Below, in pieces: positions 17,453 to 26,735 of a DNA stretch of 64,000 bases. Under the pieces are notes generated by a model. That model had not been told where the DNA came from and searched no databases. It was given only the letters and a program-made list of their open reading frames with translations. Both the position numbers and the translations under genes were made by a program. The number at the start of each line of letters is the position of its first letter. Position 1 is the stretch's first letter. Source of the DNA: HGM04593 sp045647885 (lineage in GTDB: Bacteria > Bacteroidota > Bacteroidia > Bacteroidales > Bacteroidaceae). The stretch lies in assembly GCA_045647885.1 (NCBI GenBank), contig JAZRMX010000015.1, positions 1 to 64,000 of the forward strand, in the 5' to 3' direction.

Positions 17453-18868
17453 ATGGACAATAAAAGCTATTTTGATTCACCGGAATTCCGCGAAATTCTA
17501 CATAAATATGAGCAGACAAGAGCAAATAATGTCTGCTCATATTTCGGCATAGAGGACCTGCTCGACATCCTTGTCTATTACATTTTCCAGGACGCCATAG
17601 AGGCAGCCGAAGGTGTTTACGACCAGGCAAAGATTCTGCACCCGTCGGCACCCGAGCTCACAAAAATGGAGATAAAGCTGCTGCTGGCAAAGAACGAGCC
17701 CGAAAAGGCACTCACCATACTGGGCAACCTGGGTTTCAACGACGACGACGATGACAGCAAGTTGCTGCAAGCACAGGTATTCATTGCACTGAAGGAGTAC
17801 AGAGAGGCAAGGGATATTGCCATAGATATACTTAACCAGCAACAGGTAACAAAAGAGATTGCCTGCGAAGCACTGGAGATTCTGCTCGACGGCGGTTTTG
17901 CACAGGAGGCACTGCAGATAACCGACTACGCACTGCACAAATACCCCGGGCAGAGAAACCTGCTTGAAGTTAGAGCTGAATGCCTGATTGAGCTACAGGA
18001 CACCAATGGCGCTATAGAGATATACAACGAACTGCTCGACCGCGACCCATACTCCACCTTCTATTGGGAACAGCTTGCCCACATATACTATATGATAAAC
18101 AAGTATGGCAAGGCTCTCGAGTGCTTTGAGTACGAACTTGCCATAGGCGAGGAGATAGACTACGCCCGTATGATGCAGGCTTACTGCTACTATTTTATGC
18201 GCGACTATCGCAGAGCAATGGAACAGTTCAACGCTCTTGCCGAGCAATACCCCTCTTCGGCTATGCCACGTTTCTACAAAGGCCTGTGCCTTTGGGCTAC
18301 AGGGAAAAGAGAAGAGGCCCTTGGAGCCTTTGACAATGTCATAGAACTGTGTGATGAGGATAGCATTGAGGCAATGGTAGCACGCATAAACCGCGCAATA
18401 ATACTATCGTGCCTAAACGAAAAGGACAGCGCCAAAGGAGCAATCTCGCTCGCGCTGCTTATGCACCCGAACAATATGAAACAGTTGCTTGTGGGCGAAG
18501 GCGAGCTTTACGACCTGCGCGATAAAGAGAACCTCACCTTCAAGGAGATGAACGTTATGGAGATAAAGGAGTGGAGTGCCGAAGAGTGTCTCTTCGCCCT
18601 TGCTATGCACCTTATAAAGTACAAGCATCACAAACTTGCAAAAAGCGTTCTTCTCTACGCACGACATATGAGCAAAGACCAGTCCGATATAGATGCAGGC
18701 CTCGCATACACAATGTACACGACCGGTGAAGAGGAGGATGCAAAGCCATACATTGAGAATGCCATAAACGGCAGGTCGAACCTGCTGTTCGACCTCTTTG
18801 GCCTTGTATATGACGCAGACACAAGCCTTGCGGGATTCCTTGATACAATAAAAAATAGAGCCAAATGA
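17453..18868 (+). CDS. tetratricopeptide repeat protein
   Basis: A 471-residue, mostly helical protein built of degenerate TPR units from about residue 30 to the end. Examples are ALQITDYALHKYPGQRNLLEV, split here only by its unit boundary, and the ARFYKGL-like pattern PRFYKGLCLWATGKREEAL. No signal peptide or membrane segment is visible, so it is probably cytoplasmic. TPRs scaffold protein contacts, and no enzymatic domain is attached. It is co-directional with glnS, which is common for this family member in Bacteroidales, but no functional link is known to me. Its stop codon lies inside the loop of its own terminator. Confidence 0.88.
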   Translation: MDNKSYFDSPEFREILHKYEQTRANNVCSYFGIEDLLDILVYYIFQDAIEAAEGVYDQAKILHPSAPELTKMEIKLLLAKNEPEKALTILGNLGFNDDDDDSKLLQAQVFIALKEYREARDIAIDILNQQQVTKEIACEALEILLDGGFAQEALQITDYALHKYPGQRNLLEVRAECLIELQDTNGAIEIYNELLDRDPYSTFYWEQLAHIYYMINKYGKALECFEYELAIGEEIDYARMMQAYCYYFMRDYRRAMEQFNALAEQYPSSAMPRFYKGLCLWATGKREEALGAFDNVIELCDEDSIEAMVARINRAIILSCLNEKDSAKGAISLALLMHPNNMKQLLVGEGELYDLRDKENLTFKEMNVMEIKEWSAEECLFALAMHLIKYKHHKLAKSVLLYARHMSKDQSDIDAGLAYTMYTTGEEEDAKPYIENAINGRSNLLFDLFGLVYDADTSLAGFLDTIKNRAK

Positions 18869-18890
18869 ATCAAATGGCTCTATTTTTTTA
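18851..18890. terminator. bidirectional terminator overlapping the TPR stop codon
   Basis: A 13-bp stem, AAAAATAGAGCCA (18851-18863) with TGGCTCTATTTTT (18875-18887), closes an 11-nt loop that contains the end of the TGA stop. A-tract and T-tract on either side let it serve manC from the other direction too. Confidence 0.75.
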
Positions 18891-18908
18891 TATCCGGAAC
18901 ATTAAAGT

Positions 18909-19979
18909 TTACTTATCTGAATACTCTTTGATACGATTCTCCTCGCTCATCTTGCAGACAAGCAGATTGCCGTCGTTCTCCGAAATAATGCAGTCGTCCA
19001 TACCAATTACCACCACACTCTTCATACCACGAGTATTTACAATACAATTGCGTGTGTCGCAGAAAGAGGTTTCGCCTGTACCAAGCGCCACGTCGCCATT
19101 AAGGTCTTTCTGAACCTGGTTATGCAACGACACCCAAGTACCAAGGTCGCTCCAACCAAAATTAGAGGGGAATACAAAAATCTCGTCGGCACGTTCCATA
19201 ATGGCATAGTCCACCGAAATATTGCGGCACTCGGGGAAACGCTCGTTCACCATAGCCTGTTCCTCGGCAGTATAGTAATAAGGTGTCAAAGACTCGAAGA
19301 TTTCGGCAATGGGGCCCTGATATACACGGAATGCATTCACAATGGTTGAAACATTCCAGATAAAAATACCGGCATTCCAGTAGAAATTATTCTTTGCCAC
19401 ATAAGCCTTGGCAGTGTCAAGGTCGGGCTTTTCCTTGAAAGAATCCACGCGGAACACCTCCTTGTTAGCAAGAGATGCGGTACCGAGAGCTGCCTCAATA
19501 TAACCATAACCGGTGTCGGGACGGGTGGGCTTGATACCGAGAGTTAGTATAGCATCGGAGTCGGCAACAAACTTGAGCGACGAAGATATTATGCGACGGA
19601 ATTCAGGCACATCGGTAACATAATGGTCGCTGGGAGTAACCACCATATTAGCACGGGGGTCTTTTTTCTTAATCTTCCAAGCGGCGTATGCGATACAAGG
19701 TGCAGTGTTTCTGCGACAAGGCTCCTGCAGAATATTCTCTTCGGGTATCATAGGGAGCTGCTCTTTCACAAGCGGAGCATATTTCTCCGATGTAAGTACC
19801 CAAACATTCTCCATAGGACAGATATCACCGAAACGCTCGACTGTAAGCTGCAGGAGAGATTTTCCACAGCCAAGCACATCTATAAACTGTTTGGGACGGT
19901 CGACCGTACTCATAGGCCAGAAACGGCTACCGATGCCTCCGGCCATAATAACAACGTGATTTGAATTATTCATATTCAA
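18909..19979 (-). CDS. manC: mannose-1-phosphate guanylyltransferase
   Basis: A 356-residue nucleotidyltransferase making GDP-mannose, the precursor of GDP-fucose and surface glycans. The signature MAGGIGSRFWP lies near residues 12-22, followed by DRPKQF with the catalytic Lys30. TPSDHYV and FLEKP-like SFKEKP motifs are present. It lacks the C-terminal phosphomannose isomerase domain of longer ManC/RfbM proteins. It lies divergently from the UpxY/WecA pair, which fits surface polysaccharide biosynthesis. A minus-strand TATCTTCG box is at 20024-20031. Confidence 0.93.
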   Translation of the reverse strand: MNMNNSNHVVIMAGGIGSRFWPMSTVDRPKQFIDVLGCGKSLLQLTVERFGDICPMENVWVLTSEKYAPLVKEQLPMIPEENILQEPCRRNTAPCIAYAAWKIKKKDPRANMVVTPSDHYVTDVPEFRRIISSSLKFVADSDAILTLGIKPTRPDTGYGYIEAALGTASLANKEVFRVDSFKEKPDLDTAKAYVAKNNFYWNAGIFIWNVSTIVNAFRVYQGPIAEIFESLTPYYYTAEEQAMVNERFPECRNISVDYAIMERADEIFVFPSNFGWSDLGTWVSLHNQVQKDLNGDVALGTGETSFCDTRNCIVNTRGMKSVVVIGMDDCIISENDGNLLVCKMSEENRIKEYSDK

Positions 19980-20023
19980 TTAAATTGTGTGTAAAACACG
20001 GTTTATACATATAATAACATTTG

Positions 20024-20031
20024 CGAAGATA
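20024..20031 (-). promoter_or_regulatory. -7 box of manC
   Basis: TATCTTCG on the minus strand, 45 nt upstream of the manC ATG. It is the same variant as at fhs and the DUF5103 gene. Confidence 0.4.
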
Positions 20032-20189
20032 AAAAAAAGATAAAAAACAATGAATAAAGATGAGAAAAATTACCTCATAAAATGAAAATATCCTCCCACG
20101 CATTATCAAATGGGGGTACAAACAAAAAGTCATAGTGCCTGTTTCATAGAAAAGTATACGTAATTTAATATTTTCCCAAATATTTTCGT

Positions 20190-20197
20190 TACATTTG
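20190..20197 (+). promoter_or_regulatory. -7 box of the upxY-type gene
   Basis: TACATTTG is a full TAnnTTTG match, 24 nt before the chosen ATG at 20222. A longer frame from TTG at 20195 would start inside this box, which argues against it. Confidence 0.55.
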
Positions 20198-20221
20198 TGG
20201 AGTTTATGTAAACCGCTCCCA

Positions 20222-20782
20222 ATGGAAAAAGTTGCCGACAAGATAGAAAGCAGGCAATGGTATGTTTTAAGGGTAACTTACCAGAGAGAGATTGCTGCAA
20301 AGGAGAAACTCGATGCCATTGGTATTGAAAGTTTTGTGCCAATGATACGAAAAAAAGTTGTCGGTACAAACGGCAAAACCGTATGGAAAAGGGAAGCAGC
20401 CCTGCATAACTACATCTTTGTACACAGTACAAGAGAGAAAATTGACAGCATAAAGAGAGAGTACATCCCTTGGTTGCGCTACGTAATATCGCCCGACAGA
20501 GATGCCACAAGCAAAGTTATGACCGTGCAAGAGAAACAGATGCAGAATTTCATAGCGGTTGCCGGCAACGAGGAGGAGAGGATATTATACCTGAACCCCG
20601 ACGAGATAAACCTCACAAAAGGTGACAAAGTACGCATTGTGGGCGGAGTCTTTGAAGGTGCCGAAGGATTCCTTGTAAGGATAGAACACAAGAGAGAGAA
20701 ACGAGTGGTGGTGAAGATTGACGGCATAACTGCCGTGGCTACAACTTCGTTACCCTCGGCCCTGATTGAAAAGATTAACTGA
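20222..20782 (+). CDS. UpxY-family NusG-like transcription antiterminator
   Basis: A 186-residue NusG paralogue. The NGN domain begins at RQWYVLRVTYQREI, and a KOW domain covers the C-terminus (LTKGDKVRIVGGVFEGAEG). UpxY proteins in Bacteroides ride RNA polymerase through one long capsule operon and prevent early termination. Here only one downstream gene is transcribed with it before a strong terminator, and no UpxZ inhibitor gene is present. The start at 20222 is set by the -7 box immediately upstream. It may act on a distant polysaccharide operon or on this short one. Confidence 0.85.
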   Translation: MEKVADKIESRQWYVLRVTYQREIAAKEKLDAIGIESFVPMIRKKVVGTNGKTVWKREAALHNYIFVHSTREKIDSIKREYIPWLRYVISPDRDATSKVMTVQEKQMQNFIAVAGNEEERILYLNPDEINLTKGDKVRIVGGVFEGAEGFLVRIEHKREKRVVVKIDGITAVATTSLPSALIEKIN

Positions 20783-20833
20783 TTAGTAATATTTAAACGT
20801 TCCGCACGTTATAAAATAAATACAACAAAAACT

Positions 20834-22000
20834 ATGGACAAGATTTGCCATCTGTTGGTACCTTTTTTCGTGGCATTCATAGCCACTTTATGGGTACATC
20901 CAAAAGTTTTGAAAATAGCAATACTGAAAAACCTTGTCGATAACCCCGATGAGCGCAAATTGCAACGTCGCCCCGTACCGGTTATGGGAGGATTGGCAGT
21001 GTTCTTCGGCATTGTAGTTGGAATATGCTCTTCTCAGACTGTGTTCTTCAGCCCGGGAGTGTTCGTACTCATATCGGCAATGGTAATTATGCTATATGTG
21101 GGTACTATCGACGATATCCTAAGCCTGTCGCCATACACACGATTCGCTGTTGAAATAGCGGTGGTGGCATTCATTATGCTTGTGAACAACAACGGAATAA
21201 ACAATTTCTGGGGCTTGTGGGGCATTAACGAGATATCAATGTGGATAGCAGCTCCGTTGACAATATTCGCAGCTGTGGGCATTATCAATGCAGTAAACCT
21301 CATTGATGGCGTAAACGGTCTCTCGTCGGGATTCTGCTTTATGGCGTGCGTTCTGTTTGCAATAATATTCTTCATTTCGGGAAACACCGTAATGATGATT
21401 CTTGCAACCTCTGCTGCAGGAGCAATAATCCCGTTCTTCCTGCACAATGTCTTTGGTTACAACACTAGAATGTTCATCGGAGATGGCGGAACACTGGTTA
21501 TTGGAACAATGATGTCTATGTTTGTAATAAACATACTTAGAAGCGGCTCGCTGAGCGCAAACCTTGCCGCAAACGGTGTGGGACTCATCCCCTTTACACT
21601 CGCAGTGCTTGCCGTACCAGTATTTGACACCTTGCGCGTAATGTCGGCACGTATTTTGAGAGGAACATCGCCATTCAACCCCGACAAGACACACCTGCAC
21701 CACCTTTTCCTTGAGATTGGTTTCTCGCACATAGGAACAACAGTATCCATTCTCTCACTCAACTTCCTTGTGATAGTAGCCTGGTTTGTAGCATACAAGT
21801 TTGGTGCATCGGTCGATGTACAGCTCTATGTGGTTCTTTCTTTGAGCGTTCTAATCACTTTTGTCTTCTACAAATTTACCGAGAAACGCTTGAAGAGCAA
21901 TTCAAAGTGGCTTAAATTCCTGCAAAGCATCGGACATCTGCTGCAGATAGAGAAGAAGGGACTTTGGCAGTATCTACAGAAATTCATTGACAGATTCTAA
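20834..22000 (+). CDS. WecA/MraY-family polyprenyl-phosphate sugar-1-phosphate transferase
   Basis: A 388-residue integral membrane enzyme with about ten membrane segments that starts lipid-linked glycan synthesis by moving a HexNAc-1-phosphate onto undecaprenyl phosphate. Diagnostic parts are DNPDERKLQRRPVPVMGG, the GTIDD motif, NLIDGVNGL, FIGDGGT and the cytosolic HLHH motif (DKTHLHHLF) typical of WecA rather than MraY. It follows the UpxY gene by about 50 nt. It is the only biosynthetic gene in this unit, so the rest of the pathway must be elsewhere. The sugar is probably GlcNAc or a related HexNAc; this is inferred. Confidence 0.9.
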   Translation: MDKICHLLVPFFVAFIATLWVHPKVLKIAILKNLVDNPDERKLQRRPVPVMGGLAVFFGIVVGICSSQTVFFSPGVFVLISAMVIMLYVGTIDDILSLSPYTRFAVEIAVVAFIMLVNNNGINNFWGLWGINEISMWIAAPLTIFAAVGIINAVNLIDGVNGLSSGFCFMACVLFAIIFFISGNTVMMILATSAAGAIIPFFLHNVFGYNTRMFIGDGGTLVIGTMMSMFVINILRSGSLSANLAANGVGLIPFTLAVLAVPVFDTLRVMSARILRGTSPFNPDKTHLHHLFLEIGFSHIGTTVSILSLNFLVIVAWFVAYKFGASVDVQLYVVLSLSVLITFVFYKFTEKRLKSNSKWLKFLQSIGHLLQIEKKGLWQYLQKFIDRF

Positions 22001-22043
22001 ATACAAAAAGAAAGCAACCTCTGGGTTGCTTTCTTTTTGTATT
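22000..22043. terminator. 20-bp-stem terminator between WecA gene and DUF5103 gene
   Basis: A perfect 20-bp stem (22000-22019 with 22024-22043) closes a TCTG loop. It begins on the last base of the transferase stop codon and ends 3 nt before the convergent stop, so it can work in both directions. Confidence 0.8.
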
Positions 22044-22045
22044 AT

Positions 22046-23299
22046 TCAGTTTTTCTCCAAATTATGGTCAAGACGACCATACCCTATCAATTTATCGTAA
22101 CGCGAGCCAAACTCCCGATGATAAATAAGTATGAGATACTCATTCTCTGTATCATAATTATCACTCTCAATATGCGACATAGTAGCCTTTGTAGCCCCGT
22201 CAGGCAACCACACATAGGCATAATTGTAGAGACCTGATTTGAGCATTCTTGTGGCCCTGTACACCCCATTCCTGTAATCATATTCAAGTTTGCAGCTTTC
22301 GTCGAAGCGGTTGTTGCAGAAATCGCCCAACAGATAATAGTTTCCACCACCCCTACGGGGTACATCGAGCGTAAAATGCACAAAAAGATAATCGGCCTCT
22401 ATAAACGTGCCATACCCCTCGAGAGTATTCACAAAACAACGCCCATTCTCGTCGCGGCTGTTTCTGTGAAAAGCATAAGGATAGTCGGTATAAAGGTCGG
22501 CGTGATAGAAGGATTCAAAATAAGAAATGGTCTCAACACCCATACCCGGCACGCGAGGGTCTGTAAGCTCAAAACGGCGGTACTCATTACCTCCTTCAAA
22601 AATAAGAGCGCGATTGTTTACATATTGCAGAGAGTTGCCGGTTATGTATGTGGGTTTAAGCCCGGAAACTGCATTGTCGGTACGGCGGTTCTGGTAGACC
22701 ACCGGAATTATCTCCTCAGCAGGATTCTGTATATGGTATTTGGGGTGATGCACCGTGAAGGATAGCTGCTGGTGCGCTTTATTCATATCAACATCGGTAT
22801 TGCCGCTCGCCGAAGCACTCAACACCACACGCTGCTCCACCACCGAAAAACGATACTCGGCAACAACATCACCGCTGTTATCATCGTCGTCCACCACCTG
22901 CACTATGTAGTTTCCGGAGAGTTTCAGCGAAACATTATCGTTGGGGATGGTAAAAGTGTAGTTAGTGTAAAGCATTGTGGTATTCACGGAATTCTCCCAA
23001 TCCTCTATGGGCATTCCGTTGAAGCCATCGAGGTAATCAATATCGAACAGCTCTGTTGGCTCCCAGTTGGCACGACAGTGAATTATCTTATATATATAGC
23101 GGTGATACGTGTGGGACATCTCGTCGAAGGAGAACTGCAGCACATCATCGCCGTGCAGGCGCATCACCGGCGGCTCGCGCCAATCGTCGTTCAACACCAT
23201 CTGCATAGAACGTATTGAAGGGGAGAACGAGCGCATAAACTGCGCCTGCACACCCAAAACAAACAGCATCAACAAGAAAGAAAAACAGTATCTTTTCAT
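22046..23299 (-). CDS. DUF5103 / type IX secretion plug-like protein
   Basis: A 417-residue secreted protein with a signal peptide (MKRYCFSFLLMLFVLGVQAQ), followed by a beta-rich DUF5103 body. In Flavobacteriia the homologous protein acts as a plug for the SprA translocon of the type IX secretion system. It is widespread in Bacteroidales, including species where T9SS is unproven. The ATG at 23299 is preferred over a GTG two codons upstream. A minus-strand TATCTTCG box at 23322-23329 precedes it. No other T9SS gene lies nearby, so the role in this organism is uncertain. Confidence 0.82.
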   Translation of the reverse strand: MKRYCFSFLLMLFVLGVQAQFMRSFSPSIRSMQMVLNDDWREPPVMRLHGDDVLQFSFDEMSHTYHRYIYKIIHCRANWEPTELFDIDYLDGFNGMPIEDWENSVNTTMLYTNYTFTIPNDNVSLKLSGNYIVQVVDDDDNSGDVVAEYRFSVVEQRVVLSASASGNTDVDMNKAHQQLSFTVHHPKYHIQNPAEEIIPVVYQNRRTDNAVSGLKPTYITGNSLQYVNNRALIFEGGNEYRRFELTDPRVPGMGVETISYFESFYHADLYTDYPYAFHRNSRDENGRCFVNTLEGYGTFIEADYLFVHFTLDVPRRGGGNYYLLGDFCNNRFDESCKLEYDYRNGVYRATRMLKSGLYNYAYVWLPDGATKATMSHIESDNYDTENEYLILIYHREFGSRYDKLIGYGRLDHNLEKN

Positions 23300-23321
23300 C
23301 GGCACACATCATTTATCATAG

Positions 23322-23329
23322 CGAAGATA
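23322..23329 (-). promoter_or_regulatory. -7 box of the DUF5103 gene
   Basis: TATCTTCG on the minus strand, 22 nt upstream of the ATG. Confidence 0.4.
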
Positions 23330-23381
23330 ACCATTTAAACAGAAATATTCCCTATATTTACATTATTATTTGCACCACACT

Positions 23382-24230
23382 ATGTTAAAGATATTTTTTA
23401 TGCTGTTTTGCCTGCTTGCTGGCATTGTGGCTACAGCACAAGAGAGAATATACGAAAAAGAAGACAGCACGTTCATCACCCAAGTGATTGAAGGACACAC
23501 CAATGCCTCACGCAAAGAGGCTGGCAACCAACTGCTTTCCATTGCTGCTGAATTTCTGAACCGGGAGTATGTTGCAGGAACACTCGATGCCCATAATGGC
23601 GAGCCGCTTGTAATAAGCGCAACGGAACTCGACTGCACCACATTTGTAGAAACCGTGCTTGCAATATACATTACAACAAAGGAGAGTGATGGAACTTTTG
23701 AAGCATTCAGCAAAAATCTTGAAAAGATACGTTACCGCAACGGGAAACGCGAAGGATACGCAAGCCGCCTGCACTACATAAGCCAATGGATTGACGACAG
23801 TGCCAAACAAGGTATTATTACAGAGGTAACAGAAGAACTCCCCCACAGCTCCTCCATCCTCAACCTCAACTATATGAGCACCCACCCCACCAGCTACCGT
23901 ATCCTTAAAGAAAATCCACAGCTTGTAAAAGATATAGAAATGTGGGAAAAGCCTCACCGGGGCTGCAAAATGCTCTACATACCAAAAGAAACACTTTACA
24001 AGAGCAACAAGGAACTGCACATAAAAGATGGCGACATTCTGGCTCTTACAACCAATATTGAAGGATTGGATGTAGTGCATACAGGATTTGCTTTTTGGGA
24101 GAACGGCCAGCTTCACCTGTTGCACGCCTCGAGCGCAGCCGGCAAAGTGGTTAAAGAAGAGCGAAGCCTCTACCTGTACCAAAAGAACAAGAAAAGCCAC
24201 ACCGGAGCAAGAGTGTTCAGGGTAAAATAA
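23382..24230 (+). CDS. DUF1460 N-acetylmuramoyl-L-alanine amidase-like protein
   Basis: A 282-residue exported protein with an N-terminal signal peptide (MLKIFFMLFCLLAGIVATAQ) and a DUF1460 domain, an NlpC/P60-related fold. The likely nucleophile is Cys85 in ELDCTTFVE. A histidine in DVVHTGFAF fits the catalytic His. Relatives are thought to cut the MurNAc-L-Ala bond of muropeptides in the periplasm. The start ATG at 23382 was chosen because the upstream TTG (23370) would only add MHHT before the signal peptide. It ends in a strong terminator shared with the convergent OmpA gene. Confidence 0.85.
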   Translation: MLKIFFMLFCLLAGIVATAQERIYEKEDSTFITQVIEGHTNASRKEAGNQLLSIAAEFLNREYVAGTLDAHNGEPLVISATELDCTTFVETVLAIYITTKESDGTFEAFSKNLEKIRYRNGKREGYASRLHYISQWIDDSAKQGIITEVTEELPHSSSILNLNYMSTHPTSYRILKENPQLVKDIEMWEKPHRGCKMLYIPKETLYKSNKELHIKDGDILALTTNIEGLDVVHTGFAFWENGQLHLLHASSAAGKVVKEERSLYLYQKNKKSHTGARVFRVK

Positions 24231-24264
24231 AGAAACGAGGTGTGCGGCGCACACCTCGTTTCTT
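24230..24264. terminator. 16-bp-stem terminator
   Basis: A perfect 16-bp stem (24230-24245 with 24249-24264) with a GGC loop follows the DUF1460 stop and lies 21 nt from the end of the convergent OmpA gene. Confidence 0.75.
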
Positions 24265-24285
24265 ATTCTAACGTTTAAAAGGATA

Positions 24286-24975
24286 TTATTTCAAAGTACC
24301 ATTGTTGGCAGCGTCAATCATTCTCTGGCTGGCATAGAGATAAACCTCTACACGACGATTCTTCTGACGGCCTTCAGCTGTTGCATTATCGGCAACAGGA
24401 ACTTTTGAGCCATAACCCTCGACGCTCTTTATCTGGGTCGAAGCTACACCGAGGCTCTTCAAATAGTTTGCTACAGAGTTTGCTCTGTTCAATGACAAGG
24501 GATCGTTTATGGCATCGTTACCGGTGCTGTCGGTGTGACCCATAATTGCAATGTCGGCATCGTTATACTCTTTAAGCACATTAGCAAACTGTGCAAGATC
24601 GGCCTTAACAGCATTGTTCAGGTCGTACTTGTTTGTAGCAAACAACACACCCGAATCAAAAGTAACCTTAACGGCTGTGAGGTTGTTGGCATCGGTAATA
24701 GTCTCCACTGTAGCGTTTTCAATCTCGGCAGCAGCAGCGGCAGCCTTGTCCATACGATGACCAATGATGGCACCTGTACCGGCGCCAACAGCTGTACCTA
24801 CAGCAGTACCGATAGCCTTATTTCCTGCAAAGTGACCAACCAGGAGACCAAGAGCTGCACCACCGGCAGCACCAATCATACTACCCTTTGCTGTATTGTT
24901 CATACTTGCGCAACCGCTCAATAACATTGCCGCACACAAAGCGACAATAAATGATTTCATAAAATTCTTCTTCAT
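24286..24975 (-). CDS. OmpA-family lipoprotein with glycine zipper
   Basis: A 229-residue lipoprotein. The signal peptide ends in LLSGC with the lipidated Cys at 22. A glycine-zipper segment follows (about 30-70, MIGAAGGAALGLLVG), then a C-terminal OmpA peptidoglycan-binding domain (about 105-215, IMGHTDSTGNDAIN and NRRVEVYL). It likely tethers the outer membrane to peptidoglycan. The N-terminal half is not a beta-barrel, so it resembles YiaD/Pal-type proteins. A minus-strand TAAATTTG box is at 25023-25030. Confidence 0.9.
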   Translation of the reverse strand: MKKNFMKSFIVALCAAMLLSGCASMNNTAKGSMIGAAGGAALGLLVGHFAGNKAIGTAVGTAVGAGTGAIIGHRMDKAAAAAAEIENATVETITDANNLTAVKVTFDSGVLFATNKYDLNNAVKADLAQFANVLKEYNDADIAIMGHTDSTGNDAINDPLSLNRANSVANYLKSLGVASTQIKSVEGYGSKVPVADNATAEGRQKNRRVEVYLYASQRMIDAANNGTLK

Positions 24976-25022
24976 TTTCTATTTGTATTTATATTTTATC
25001 GTTCTCACCAGAAAAACAGGTG

Positions 25023-25030
25023 CAAATTTA
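25023..25030 (-). promoter_or_regulatory. -7 box of the OmpA lipoprotein gene
   Basis: TAAATTTG on the minus strand is a full consensus match about 48 nt upstream of the ATG. Confidence 0.5.
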
Positions 25031-25140
25031 GTCATTTACGGATAGAAATACAATCCAACAGCCGTTTTTGATTGATTTAATGTGAAAATAAAAAGGAGAT
25101 TGAATATAAATAGAGGAGCAGAAAATATAATATATAAATA

Positions 25141-25156
25141 TATTTTTGTAATTTTG
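25141..25156 (+). promoter_or_regulatory. two abutting -7 boxes of proS
   Basis: TATTTTTG (25141-25148) is followed directly by TAATTTTG (25149-25156). Both match TAnnTTTG. The second lies 34 nt before the proS ATG and may be the one used. Confidence 0.45.
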
Positions 25157-25190
25157 CCACAATATAACAAGCTAATAAACCAACAGATAT

Positions 25191-26669
25191 ATGGCAGAAC
25201 TAAAAGAACTCACCAAACGTAGCGAAAGCTACTCGCAATGGTACAACGACCTTGTATTGAAAGCCGACCTCGCCGAGCAGTCACCCGTACGCGGCTGTAT
25301 GGTAATCAAGCCTTACGGATACGCAATCTGGGAGAAGATGCAGCGCATCCTCGATGACAAGTTCAAAGAGACAGGACACCAGAACGCATACTTTCCCCTA
25401 CTCATACCCAAATCGTTCCTCAGCCGCGAGGCCGACCACGTGGAAGGCTTTGCTAAAGAGTGTGCCGTGGTAACACACTACCGTTTGAAGAACTCTCCCG
25501 ACGGCAGTGGCGTTGTGGTAGACCCCGCAGCAAAACTCGAGGAGGAGATGATTATACGCCCCACATCGGAAACCATCATCTGGAGCACGTACAAGAACTG
25601 GATTCAGTCTTATCGCGACCTCCCCATTATGGTAAACCAGTGGGCAAACGTAATGCGCTGGGAGATGCGTACTCGCCTTTTCCTTCGCACAGCAGAATTC
25701 TTGTGGCAAGAGGGCCACACAGCTCACGCCACACGCGAAGAGGCTGAAAAAGAGGCAACAACAATGCTTCACGTATATAACGACTTTGCCAACAACTATA
25801 TGGCTCTGCCCGTGATTATGGGTGTAAAATCGGCCAACGAGCGTTTTGCCGGCGCACTCGACACATACACCATCGAGGGTTTGATGCAGGACGGAAAAGC
25901 ACTGCAATGCGGTACTTCACACTTCCTGGGACAGAACTTTGCAAAGGCATTCAACGTGCAGTTTGTTGACAAGAACAACAGTTTGGAGTATGTATGGGCA
26001 ACCTCTTGGGGTGTTTCAACCCGCTTGATGGGTGCGCTCATTATGACACACTCCGATGACAACGGCCTTGTATTACCTCCCGCACTTGCACCCATTCAGG
26101 TGGTTATCGTACCCATCTACAAGAACGAGGAGCAGTTGCAGAAGGTTGCCGACACCATCAACCCCATAATAAAAGAGCTTAAGGCTTTGGGCATAAGCGT
26201 GAAATTCGACGATGCCGACAACCGTCGCCCCGGTTTCAAGTTTGCCGAATATGAGCTTAAGGGTGTTCCCGTGCGCCTTGTACTCGGTGCGCGCGACATT
26301 GAGAACGGCACTGTAGAGGTTATGCGCCGCGACACACTCGAGAAAGAGACACGCTCTATCGAGGGTATCACTGCTTACGTAAAGGAACTTCTCGACGATA
26401 TACAGAAGAACCTGCACAGCAAGGCTCTTGCTATGCGCGAGGCAAGCACACGCTGCGTAGACACATACGAGGAGTTCAAGACAGAGATTGAGAAGGGCGG
26501 TTTCATACTTGCACACTGGGACGGCACACCCGAAACTGAGGAGCTAATCAAGAACGAGACAAAAGCAACAATACGTTGTATCCCCTTCGAGTTCGACAGC
26601 ACACCCGGAACCTGTATGGTAACAGGCAAGCCTTCGGCAAGAAGAGTACTCTTCGCAAGAGCTTACTAA
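25191..26669 (+). CDS. proS: prolyl-tRNA synthetase
   Basis: A 492-residue class II synthetase of the archaeal/eukaryal-like (ProRS type 3) architecture, without the editing insertion of the E. coli enzyme. Class II motif 2 (RWEMRTRLFLRTAEFLWQEGHTAH) is visible in two halves around residues 160-185. The C-terminal zinc/Tyr-ending domain finishes in RAY, a known feature of this type. Size and start (MAELKELTKRSESYSQWY) match Bacteroides orthologues. It is monocistronic and ends in a 25-bp perfect hairpin. Confidence 0.96.
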   Translation: MAELKELTKRSESYSQWYNDLVLKADLAEQSPVRGCMVIKPYGYAIWEKMQRILDDKFKETGHQNAYFPLLIPKSFLSREADHVEGFAKECAVVTHYRLKNSPDGSGVVVDPAAKLEEEMIIRPTSETIIWSTYKNWIQSYRDLPIMVNQWANVMRWEMRTRLFLRTAEFLWQEGHTAHATREEAEKEATTMLHVYNDFANNYMALPVIMGVKSANERFAGALDTYTIEGLMQDGKALQCGTSHFLGQNFAKAFNVQFVDKNNSLEYVWATSWGVSTRLMGALIMTHSDDNGLVLPPALAPIQVVIVPIYKNEEQLQKVADTINPIIKELKALGISVKFDDADNRRPGFKFAEYELKGVPVRLVLGARDIENGTVEVMRRDTLEKETRSIEGITAYVKELLDDIQKNLHSKALAMREASTRCVDTYEEFKTEIEKGGFILAHWDGTPETEELIKNETKATIRCIPFEFDSTPGTCMVTGKPSARRVLFARAY

Positions 26670-26678
26670 TCCCTTTAT

Positions 26679-26730
26679 ACATATATAGAAAAAAAGAGAG
26701 CCACGGCTCTCTTTTTTTCTATATATGTAT
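26679..26730. terminator. 25-bp-stem bidirectional terminator
   Basis: A perfect 25-bp stem (26679-26703 with 26706-26730) and an AC loop lie between the convergent proS and acyltransferase genes. The arms contain A and T runs, giving a T-tract in both directions. Confidence 0.8.
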
Positions 26731-26735
26731 ATTCA

